A stretch of 64,000 nucleotides of DNA from Paenibacillus sp. V4I7 (lineage in GTDB: Bacteria; Bacillota; Bacilli; Paenibacillales; NBRC-103111): NCBI RefSeq assembly GCF_030817275.1, contig NZ_JAUSZD010000002.1, forward strand, positions 1,612,001 to 1,676,000, written 5' to 3'. Every line of letters starts with the position of its first letter. Position 1 is the first letter of the stretch. The position numbers were made by a program, and so were the translations under genes. This document shows, in pieces, positions 53,680 to 61,247 of the stretch. The notes beneath the pieces are model-generated. The model made no database searches. It saw nothing but the letters and a program-made list of their open reading frames with translations, and was not told the origin of the DNA.

Positions 53680-54780
53680 ATGAGAATTCAACTTAAAACA
53701 AACCTTTGTCAACTTTTTAATATTCGTTATCCGATCTTCCTCGCGGGCATGGCGGGTGGCCCTGGAACAGTTGAGTTGGCGGCAGCTGTCTCTAATGCTG
53801 GCGGACTTGGGACGCTGGGAGCTGCCTATATGGAGCCTAGTGCAATCCGCAAGGCAATTCGGGAGATCCGTGAGCTAACGGATGCGCCATTTGGGGTGAA
53901 TTTATTTTCAATTCAAATGACTGACAATAATGAAAGAACGAAGGAAGTGCAGCGAGAACTTAACCAGGTAAGAGACCATCTTGGCATAAGACAAGCAGGT
54001 GAGGAGCTCGTGGTAACTCCGGACCATTTTGAGGAACAGTTTGCAGTAGTGTTGGAAGAAAAAGTGCCAGTCATTAGTACGGCATTTGGTGTTCTTCCTG
54101 AACCCCTAATGCGACAAGCTAAATCGGCTGGCATGCGAATTATCACCATGGTGACCACGGTTAATGAAGCTATCTTGGCCGAGCAGTCCGGTTGTGATGC
54201 TATAGTTGCACAAGGAAGCGAAGCGGGGGGGCACCGGGGAACATTCGACATTTCGAATCATCCTATGGGTGCAAACATCGGCACGTTTGCGCTGGTACCG
54301 CAAATTGTGGATTGTGTTCAGATTCCAGTCGTTGCCGCTGGAGGAATTATGGATGGTCGTGGGCTTGTCGCCGCCATCGTTCTTGGTGCGCAAGGTGTAC
54401 AGATGGGAACGCGTTTTTTGACTGCGATTGAATCCGGTGCTCACGTCTCCTACCAGGATGCATTATTGCATAGCACCGAAGAGAGTACTGTCATTACCAA
54501 GGTGTTCTCAGGTCGTCCAGCAAGAGGGGTAATCAACCAATTCATCAGACAATGGGATGCAAGTGGCGTAGAGCCACTTCCTTTTCCTACGCAAAATACC
54601 GCTACACGGGATATTAGGAATGCTGCCGCTAGTCAAAGCAATACTGACTATATGTCCTTGTGGGCAGGACAAGGTACAAGAATGCTTACGTCTGGACAAA
54701 AAGCGGAGCATATCGTTGCTGAAACGATCCAACAGGCGATGTCCCTATTGTCGATCGAAAGTGAAGAGAATACCCAATAG
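53680..54780 (+). CDS. Nitronate monooxygenase (2-nitropropane dioxygenase family)
   Basis: A 366-residue FMN-dependent TIM-barrel enzyme. RYPIFLAGMAGGPGTVELAA, SNAGGLGTLGAAYM, AQGSEAGGHRG with the catalytic His region, VPVVAAGGIMDGRGL and LGAQGVQMGTRFL mark the family, which oxidises propionate-3-nitronate and related nitronates. The open frame runs back to 53569, but the family N-terminus begins near RIQLKTNLCQLFNI, and GGGAGA lies upstream of ATG 53680. It is monocistronic, with a terminator at 54799-54838. Confidence 0.92.
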   Translation: MRIQLKTNLCQLFNIRYPIFLAGMAGGPGTVELAAAVSNAGGLGTLGAAYMEPSAIRKAIREIRELTDAPFGVNLFSIQMTDNNERTKEVQRELNQVRDHLGIRQAGEELVVTPDHFEEQFAVVLEEKVPVISTAFGVLPEPLMRQAKSAGMRIITMVTTVNEAILAEQSGCDAIVAQGSEAGGHRGTFDISNHPMGANIGTFALVPQIVDCVQIPVVAAGGIMDGRGLVAAIVLGAQGVQMGTRFLTAIESGAHVSYQDALLHSTEESTVITKVFSGRPARGVINQFIRQWDASGVEPLPFPTQNTATRDIRNAAASQSNTDYMSLWAGQGTRMLTSGQKAEHIVAETIQQAMSLLSIESEENTQ

Positions 54781-54798
54781 TAGGTTGAAATGGTAGAC

Positions 54799-54838
54799 GA
54801 AAAACGGAGCCACGCATAAATTGCGGGCTCCGTTTTCT
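54799..54838. terminator. Bidirectional terminator
   Basis: AAAACGGAGCC (54801-54811) pairs with GGCTCCGTTTT (54826-54836). It lies between the convergent nitronate monooxygenase and protease genes. Confidence 0.88.
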
Positions 54839-54846
54839 AATTATCC

Positions 54847-57207
54847 TTATTTATGAATCCAAACTAATCCAGCAGAATTATCTTTCGCTTCGCCAACGAC
54901 TTTGAATTTCAATCCATAATTCGGTACAAGGCGTCCGGCGTCTGGAATTAATGAGTTCATATAGCTCTTGGAATCTGAGAATTCCTCAACACCTTGCAAG
55001 GATTTATAATTGTACTCGCCTCTGGTTGGGTTGTTGATGTACCATGAAGGCGTCTTGTCCAAGGAGAAGGCAGCATCCGCAACTTGATAACGTGTCGTTT
55101 GCGCGACGGAATCCTGTCCATCCTTTTGGAATACTAAAGCGTCAGAATGAGAATCGACTACGCCAAGGAATCCTTGACCTGGATGGATACCGACCCAGTT
55201 GTCTAGATAACTGTCATCTGCATACCAAACGAGAAGTCCGGTATTATATTTGACACCACGGCTGTAGGCAAGAGCTTTATCGGCTCCAGTGTAGTTTCTC
55301 CATTCCAGATAGTAATAGTGCTTCTTCAGTTCCATACCATTCGATACTACGAAGCCGTCCAAGCTAAATTGAGAAGCGCCTTCGGCATCGTCTGAGAATA
55401 CAACTTGACCATTTACGGTTAATTTCGCATTATCCATGGCAAAACCATCTAATGCTAGTCCTCCATCCGTGACGTAGTCAAAGTGGAGGGTCACTTTTTT
55501 GCCGGCGAATTGGCTTAAATCATAGGACTTGTCTACCCAAGCTCCGTTTGTAGATTCTGCCCGTGCGTCGCCGTTCGTATCATTGTCACCAATGACATCG
55601 AGGGTAACTTGTTCATTATAGGTCGCTGCTGTAACAGTTAAGTAATCATAGTCAAACTCGACATCATACAGGGTTTTAAAATCAAATGCAGCCGTTTGCG
55701 CTTGGGTTAAATCAAACTCAGGAGTTGAAAGTGTTGTATGAAGGTTATCGCCTTTTGTACTGTAATAATAGCGTGCACCGAATGCGGGTTGAATACCAGG
55801 AACGGCTTTATCCGGCAAATTGACTTTAACAATACCTGGGTTTTTCGACTTCGTTACACTTTGGTCAATGATGGCAGCCGTACCTAACTTCGTAATGTCT
55901 GCGGCATCTATTTCACTTATATTTGCCCAGTTTCCGCCCATTGTTTTCTGGAAAAACTCTTTATTTTGAGGAGAAAAAGAGCTAGGTGTAGTACCGGCGA
56001 TTTTACCGTTCCAGCTACCGCCGCTCATGATGGACCAAGAAGCAACGGGCTCACCTTGTCCGGTATACTGGGTATCGTACTCATCTGGCAGTCCTAAGTC
56101 ATGACCGAATTCGTGAGCAAAAACACCTACTGCACCATCTTCAGGCTGAATGGTATAGTCATAAGCTGCCATACGGCCACCCCAATAGTCGACCTCCGCA
56201 GTTGTGCCAGCAATAGGATACACACCATTTAGAGTCCAACGGTGAGACCAAATGGCATTATCGCCTAATTGTCCGCCGCCAGCTTCTTGACCCGTACCCG
56301 CATGAATAATCATAAGGTGGTCAACCAGACCATCGGGTTCGTTTTGATCGCCATCCCCATCTAAATCATATAAATCAAACTCGTCGTAATCAGCCAGATT
56401 AAGGCCCGTTGCTACTGCCGCATTCAGAGCGTCCTTCACAAGATCACGAGGACCCTTAGGGTTTAAGTTATCATGACCGCCAGCAGGGTTATCATCTCCG
56501 TACTGAACAGCTTGACCAGGAACGGTTAACCATTCGGATACGTATCCGTCTACGGTATAACTGCCACCGGACTGTTCTTCATAGTACTGTTTAAAGGTTT
56601 GGATCTTAGAACCATCAAATAAGGTGAAATCTGTATCTCCAAACATAAGCTTCTGATAATGATCACGGTTGAAATCGTTTGCGTACATGTAACCAGGCTC
56701 TTGTATGACGTTGTTGTGTTTGAAGTCGGAAAATTCAGTTAAAAGAACGAGTACTTTATCTTCACGAACTGGACCGTTGTATTGATCCTGTTTGGCTTCT
56801 AGAACGGGCATGCCATTTGGATTCCCTTTTTTGAAGTTCTCTTGGCCTTTGTTCAGTTGAGAAAATAACTTCGTTTTCTGCTTCTCTATAAAATCCTTTG
56901 ACTTTTTGTCTATTTCATCATGCTGTGTGTCTTCTTTTGATTTAACACTTTTATTGTTTTTAGCTGATACGTATGATTTGACGGCTTGGGCTATCTGTTC
57001 AGGCGTAGCACTTTTGCTTAACAGCCCTCTGTCCATCAACCCTTTTGCCAAACGCTCATCGTTTACAATATTAAAATCTACCGGCGGTGCTTCAAGTACC
57101 TCTGAGTAGTCGGATCCTGCTGCGAATGCAGATGATGTTGTGAAAAGTCCTGCTGTTAAACTCGTTGCTAGTAAAAATCTAGTGATTTTCAAGGTGCTTT
57201 TTTTCAA
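54847..57207 (-). CDS. ina: Immune inhibitor A-type secreted metalloprotease (peptidase M6)
   Basis: A 786-residue secreted protein. The signal peptide is [20 protein letters not shown] with a cut near SAFA. A propeptide (about 30-110) precedes the M6 catalytic domain, whose zinc motif [14 protein letters not shown] gives His365, Glu366 and His369. The C-terminal part has the [19 protein letters not shown] and [17 protein letters not shown] blocks and an MAM-like beta domain. Related InhA enzymes cleave antibacterial peptides and host proteins. TTG 57207 is chosen: GGAGG lies seven bases upstream and the signal sequence starts there, although the frame is open to 57240. It stands alone beside a palindrome array. 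Confidence 0.94.
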   Translation of the reverse strand: MKKSTLKITRFLLATSLTAGLFTTSSAFAAGSDYSEVLEAPPVDFNIVNDERLAKGLMDRGLLSKSATPEQIAQAVKSYVSAKNNKSVKSKEDTQHDEIDKKSKDFIEKQKTKLFSQLNKGQENFKKGNPNGMPVLEAKQDQYNGPVREDKVLVLLTEFSDFKHNNVIQEPGYMYANDFNRDHYQKLMFGDTDFTLFDGSKIQTFKQYYEEQSGGSYTVDGYVSEWLTVPGQAVQYGDDNPAGGHDNLNPKGPRDLVKDALNAAVATGLNLADYDEFDLYDLDGDGDQNEPDGLVDHLMIIHAGTGQEAGGGQLGDNAIWSHRWTLNGVYPIAGTTAEVDYWGGRMAAYDYTIQPEDGAVGVFAHEFGHDLGLPDEYDTQYTGQGEPVASWSIMSGGSWNGKIAGTTPSSFSPQNKEFFQKTMGGNWANISEIDAADITKLGTAAIIDQSVTKSKNPGIVKVNLPDKAVPGIQPAFGARYYYSTKGDNLHTTLSTPEFDLTQAQTAAFDFKTLYDVEFDYDYLTVTAATYNEQVTLDVIGDNDTNGDARAESTNGAWVDKSYDLSQFAGKKVTLHFDYVTDGGLALDGFAMDNAKLTVNGQVVFSDDAEGASQFSLDGFVVSNGMELKKHYYYLEWRNYTGADKALAYSRGVKYNTGLLVWYADDSYLDNWVGIHPGQGFLGVVDSHSDALVFQKDGQDSVAQTTRYQVADAAFSLDKTPSWYINNPTRGEYNYKSLQGVEEFSDSKSYMNSLIPDAGRLVPNYGLKFKVVGEAKDNSAGLVWIHK

Positions 57208-57486
57208 AATGAAACCTCCCATAATAGAGTATGAAACCAACCTATTAATTTAACCATTGGTATATTAAAATTTATAATAGTTTGACTATTCTAGTAAGTG
57301 CTTTTAGTCCTGCGTAGTTTGACCCATATATTTCCTATTTCGACTATTTCCTTGATTTTTCGTGGCATTTTGATATGACAAAAGTGCGCATTCGACACCG
57401 TCATTTTGTTCTCTATTATTTTCAACTAGACTTAGGGGGGAATAAAGACGAATTTGTCCATCTTTACTAGGCATTATATGAAGTAA

Positions 57487-57668
57487 GTTGTATAACCTAC
57501 AACAATTTAGCTGGTTTCTTCTCACCAAAGCTATTGATGTTGTATTCTGTGCAACCGTTTTAGCCGCATTCTCATTCTATAGAGCTGTTTGAGGAGAATT
57601 GTTGTATTTATAGCAACAATCGCTTGGGATATGTGAAAATTATTATCCTAATATTGTATAAATTACAA
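57487..57668. repeat. Array of four short palindromes at ~55-nt intervals
   Basis: Units GTTGTA-N5-TACAAC (57487-57503), GTTGTA-N5-TGCAAC (57539-57555), ATTGTTG-N9-CAACAAT (57598-57620) and TTGTA-N5-TACAA (57654-57668) recur with start-to-start steps of 52, 59 and 56 bases. They are often followed by CAAT or CAATTTAGC. The same unit and spacing appear at 20822-20953. The intervening sequences differ and the palindromes are too short for CRISPR. The 736-base gap 57208-57943 otherwise holds the protease leader and the ABC operon promoter. A minus-strand frame across it looks spurious. Confidence 0.55.
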
Positions 57669-57785
57669 CAATCTGCAAATGATCAAGGCGAATAACAAAA
57701 GTACAAAAAATAGCAATTCATAGGAGTTAGTGGGCAAAAATGTGGCTTCTTGTGGATTAAAACAAATAAAACACGAAAATTCACT

Positions 57786-57836
57786 TGTAAGCGCTTAGAA
57801 AAGTGTTGACAATGAAGCTTTTGTTGGTATTATAAA
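57786..57836 (+). promoter_or_regulatory. cre box and sigma-A promoter of the second mannoside operon
   Basis: TGTAAGCGCTTAGA (57786-57799) is a good catabolite-responsive element, the CcpA site. It sits directly before a -35 TTGACA (57806-57811), with a -10 TATTAT at 57828-57833. CcpA bound here would block or, by its upstream position, possibly modulate the promoter. Confidence 0.8.
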
Positions 57837-57853
57837 TGTATAGGCTTCAAAAA

Positions 57854-57903
57854 GCCACATTGCAAACGCTTTATATTGTGGGATTGTCGATATACAATGT
57901 GGC
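57854..57903 (+). promoter_or_regulatory. Second cre-like word within an inverted repeat in the leader
   Basis: TGCAAACGCTTTA (57861-57873) resembles another cre. It is enclosed in a 9-bp inverted repeat, GCCACATTG (57854-57862) and CAATGTGGC (57895-57903), about 40 bp before the binding-protein start. As DNA it could be a second repressor site for a local regulator; as RNA it could be a 5' stabilising hairpin. Confidence 0.55.
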
Positions 57904-57943
57904 ATTGGTTGTCTAACTATTTAATTAGGGGGAATGAAACCGT

Positions 57944-59296
57944 ATGAAGAGAGCAAATAAATCCATGTTGGTTCTACTCAGCACAGCGCTCAGCACCGGA
58001 TTAGTGTTGACTGCATGCAGCACGGATAAAACGGCAAGTCCAAGTGCAACTGCTGGTACTGGTGCAAGTCCAGCTGCAAGTGCCGCGGTAGAGAAACCAA
58101 AGGGTAAAGTTACACTGGATTTTTGGACTCATTGGGGTTCTACAACGCGTCGTCCTATTATTGAGAAAATTATTAGTGATTTTAATGGCTCTCAGGACCG
58201 CATTACCGTGAAACATACGTTCTTACCTTATGGAGATGGTTGGACGAAGGAACTGGCAGCCATTGCTGCAGGTAATCCGCCCGATGTCATCATTCATGAT
58301 ATTAGCCAGGTTGCCCAACGTGCCAGCAAGAAGCAAGTAACGAATCTTGCGCCTTACTTGGCGAAGGATAACATTAAAGATCGATTTTTCCCGCACTTAT
58401 TAAATGCGATGCAATATAAAAACGAAGTATATGCGTTGCCTTTTGTAACCGATACTCGCGTATTATTCTACAACAAAGCCGTTTTTAAAGAAGCAGGACT
58501 CGATCCAGAGAAACCGCCAAAAACATGGGCTGAGTTGGAAGAGTATTCCAAAAAAATTGATAAAATCAACAACGGTAAAATTGAGCGCTTAGGCTACCAT
58601 CCTCGTTTGGCAGGAGGGCAAGATGTTTTCCTGAACAATGCCGATGGCGGAAGACCTTGGCTTGATGACAAGGGTATTTATATCAACTCACCAGCCCGAA
58701 TTGCTGCACTCGAATGGTATAACAGCTGGGATGCCCGTTTAGGCAAAAAGGAAGTTGACGCATTCAAGGCTAGCTTTGGCAGCAAAACAAATGACCCGCT
58801 TATCTCTGGTAAATTAGCTATGAAAATTGATGCGGGCACATTCTGGACTCAAATCCGTGACTTTGCTGCTAAGAAAGAAGACTATGGTATTGCTGCAGTG
58901 CCTGAATACAAAGCAGGCAGCGGAAACTGGAGCGTCGGTGGAGGCTTTACCATTGAAATTCCGTTTGGCGCTAAACATCCGGATGAAAGCTGGGAGTTCT
59001 TGAAGTATATGACGGATGTTGATGCACAGAAATATTGGGCACAATACAACTTCGATAACGTATCCAATATTAAAGCATCTAACGATCCAGATCTGATCAA
59101 GGATCCAGTCTACAAGTTTACAGTAGATAACTTAAAAAGTACTGTGCTTGCGCCAGTGCCTGTAACAGCACCTGATTTTGCAAACCTGCTTAATCCACAA
59201 ATTGATGAGGCGATTCTAGGGAAGCAAAGCCCGAAAGAAGCCTTGGATAAAGCTCAGAAAGCGATTGAAGATTTAGTTAAGCAAAATACAAAGTAA
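57944..59296 (+). CDS. Sugar ABC transporter substrate-binding lipoprotein
   Basis: The 450-residue protein has a lipoprotein signal (LSTALSTGLVLTAC, lipid-anchored Cys25) and an Ala/Ser-rich linker (ATAGTGASPAASAA). A CUT1-type periplasmic-binding fold follows (KVTLDFWTHWGSTTRRPIIE, PYGDGWTKELAAIAAGNPPDVI, YALPFVTDTRVLFYNKAVF). It captures oligosaccharides outside the cell. Two permease genes and GH38 follow on the same strand. A hairpin at 59309-59348 after its stop probably limits read-through, so more binding protein than permease is made. A cre-controlled promoter precedes it. The ATPase gene is not seen. Confidence 0.95.
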   Translation: MKRANKSMLVLLSTALSTGLVLTACSTDKTASPSATAGTGASPAASAAVEKPKGKVTLDFWTHWGSTTRRPIIEKIISDFNGSQDRITVKHTFLPYGDGWTKELAAIAAGNPPDVIIHDISQVAQRASKKQVTNLAPYLAKDNIKDRFFPHLLNAMQYKNEVYALPFVTDTRVLFYNKAVFKEAGLDPEKPPKTWAELEEYSKKIDKINNGKIERLGYHPRLAGGQDVFLNNADGGRPWLDDKGIYINSPARIAALEWYNSWDARLGKKEVDAFKASFGSKTNDPLISGKLAMKIDAGTFWTQIRDFAAKKEDYGIAAVPEYKAGSGNWSVGGGFTIEIPFGAKHPDESWEFLKYMTDVDAQKYWAQYNFDNVSNIKASNDPDLIKDPVYKFTVDNLKSTVLAPVPVTAPDFANLLNPQIDEAILGKQSPKEALDKAQKAIEDLVKQNTK

Positions 59297-59308
59297 GCTT
59301 TAGATCAT

Positions 59309-59348
59309 AAGGGTGGAGTCGTAGTGTATTACTGCTCCACCCTTTTTT
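59309..59348 (+). terminator. Intra-operon attenuator after the binding-protein gene
   Basis: AAGGGTGGAG (59309-59318) pairs with CTCCACCCTT (59335-59344), followed by four more Ts. Its position between the binding protein and permease genes suggests partial termination. Confidence 0.88.
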
Positions 59349-59402
59349 CATAAGCAGAAGCTTTAATGGTCAGTTGTAAAGAAATGTTAAGGAGGGACAC
59401 AT

Positions 59403-60356
59403 GTGAATCCCCAAGTGAATAAGGTTATCCATCCGAAAAAGAGAAGAAAGTGGTCTTTGGATAAGAAAGAGGCGCTAGAAGGCTATGGTTTCGTTGCTCC
59501 GTGGTTTATTGGTTTTCTGATATTTACAGCCGGTCCTCTTTTGTTCTCTTTATACGCTAGCTTTACGAACTATGACATCACGTCACGTATGGACTTTATT
59601 GGTTTTGACAACTATAAACGCATGTTTACGGAAGATCCTTTGTTCTGGAAATCACTCCGAAATACCCTTTACTATGTTGCACTTGCCGTTCCGTTAACCA
59701 CGATGGGCTCTGTGATTCTTGCCGTTTTATTGAATGTGAAAATTCCCGGCATGCGATGGTTTCGGACGATTTATTACCTGCCAACCGTCTTGTCCGGTGT
59801 AGCTGTTTATATGCTTTGGATGATGCTTCTTAACCCAGATTCAGGTCTCATTAATACGGTGCTCGGCTGGATTGGAATTGAAGGACCTGCTTGGCTGACG
59901 GATCCGGCTTGGACGAAAAATGCGATTGTCATGATGAAAATGTGGGCAGTCGGCGGAGGGATGCTGCTGTTTCTAGCAGCGCTGCAAGGAGTATCCGATC
60001 ATTTGTATGAAGCAGCGGAAATTGATGGCGCATCCAGTATTCGTAAGCTTTGGCATATCACTGTACCGATGATTACGCCTGTTATTTTCTTTGATGTCGT
60101 CACAAGCTTAATCGGTGGCTTCCAAATTTTCCAGGAGGGCTATGTCATGGCCGATGACCCTGGTGCTCCGGGATCTCCAGCGAACTCCCTCTTATTTTTC
60201 AATCTTCATATGTTCTTGAAAGCTTTCAAAATATTCGATATGGGATACGCCATGGCAATGGCTTGGTTCCTATTCATTATCGCGATTATTGTTACCATCA
60301 TTAATATGGTGATGTCGAAGTATTGGGTTCACTACGAAGGAGGAGATTCGCGATGA
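59403..60356 (+). CDS. Sugar ABC transporter permease, MalF/UgpA type
   Basis: A 317-residue membrane protein with six helices. A basic N-terminus (HPKKRRKWSLDKKEALEGY) is followed by FVAPWFIGFLIFTAGPLLFSLY. The EAA loop is YEAAEIDGASSIRKLWHITVP. GTG 59403 follows AAGGAGG by eight bases. It is the first of two permeases, and its stop overlaps the next start (ATGA at 60353). Together with the lipoprotein it forms the second mannoside importer of the window. It is of the MalF/UgpA class, unlike the LplB type at the left edge. Confidence 0.95.
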   Translation: MNPQVNKVIHPKKRRKWSLDKKEALEGYGFVAPWFIGFLIFTAGPLLFSLYASFTNYDITSRMDFIGFDNYKRMFTEDPLFWKSLRNTLYYVALAVPLTTMGSVILAVLLNVKIPGMRWFRTIYYLPTVLSGVAVYMLWMMLLNPDSGLINTVLGWIGIEGPAWLTDPAWTKNAIVMMKMWAVGGGMLLFLAALQGVSDHLYEAAEIDGASSIRKLWHITVPMITPVIFFDVVTSLIGGFQIFQEGYVMADDPGAPGSPANSLLFFNLHMFLKAFKIFDMGYAMAMAWFLFIIAIIVTIINMVMSKYWVHYEGGDSR

Positions 60357-61234
60357 CTGTCGCTGCAGCTGTAACTAAGAAATCATACCATCAAAGCCGC
60401 AAGACCAAGCAAAGGATCTCCAAATGGGTCGTAACCCTTATTCTCATTATCGGCAGTTTGTCTTTTCTCATGCCGTTCTGGTGGATGATTCAAACATCCT
60501 TGAAATCGTTGACAGAAGTGGTGACATATCCGCCGACCTGGTTTCCTAAAAAATTCGTTTGGGCCAATTATAAAGAGGCTTGGGAAGCAGGGAATTTTGC
60601 GAGATATTCGGCCAATTCGCTGCTAATCGCTTCAACCGCAGTGTTTGCACATGTAATCTCTAACTCGTTCATCGCTTATGGATTTGCGAAGATTCGCTTT
60701 CCCGGAAAAGGGCTGCTGTTTTCCATTATTCTTGGAACGATGATTATTCCGGGGTTTGTCACATTGATTCCTCAGTATATTTTATTCTCTAAATTACATT
60801 GGGTTGGTACTTACTTGCCCTTGGTCATTCCAGGTTTTTTCGGAAGTGCCTTCCATATCTTTCTCATACGTCAATTCTATTTGGGTATCCCCAATGATTT
60901 AGTTGAAGCAGCGAAAATTGACGGCGCAAGCCACTTGTATATTTGGCGTTCGATCATGCTTCCGTTGGCTAAACCGGCACTCGCTACGGTGGCAATCGGT
61001 ACATTTACAGGAGCTTGGAACGATTTCCTCGGACCGTTGTTATATGTGAATGATGAATCTAAGTATACTTTGCAGCTTGGTTTGCAAGCCTTCAAGGTTA
61101 GCTCAGGCGTTAGCCAGTGGCACTTACTTATGGCGGGTTCGGTAATGGTAATGATTCCGGTCATCGCAATTTTCTTCATTTTCCAAAGATATTTTATCGA
61201 GGGTATGAACATCAGTGCTGGTACGAAAGGGTAA
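60353..61234 (+). CDS. Sugar ABC transporter permease, MalG/UgpE type
   Basis: A 293-residue six-helix permease with the helix-1 region ILIIGSLSFLMPFWWMIQTSLK and EAA loop VEAAKIDGASHLYIWRSIMLP. ATG 60353 overlaps the stop of the partner permease, and AAGGAGGAG at 60337-60345 supports it; the frame is open back to 60323. Its stop is just before the GH38 ribosome site. It completes the channel of the importer. Confidence 0.95.
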   Translation: MTVAAAVTKKSYHQSRKTKQRISKWVVTLILIIGSLSFLMPFWWMIQTSLKSLTEVVTYPPTWFPKKFVWANYKEAWEAGNFARYSANSLLIASTAVFAHVISNSFIAYGFAKIRFPGKGLLFSIILGTMIIPGFVTLIPQYILFSKLHWVGTYLPLVIPGFFGSAFHIFLIRQFYLGIPNDLVEAAKIDGASHLYIWRSIMLPLAKPALATVAIGTFTGAWNDFLGPLLYVNDESKYTLQLGLQAFKVSSGVSQWHLLMAGSVMVMIPVIAIFFIFQRYFIEGMNISAGTKG

Positions 61235-61247
61235 GGAGGATAACAAC

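Noticed and set aside
57304..57528. 74-residue minus-strand frame upstream of the protease
   Set aside because: No ribosome site, low-complexity composition, and it runs across the palindrome array. It is probably a chance frame.
57487..57668. CRISPR-like array
   Set aside because: Palindromes are only 15-23 bases and not identical, spacing varies by several bases, and no cas genes are in the window.
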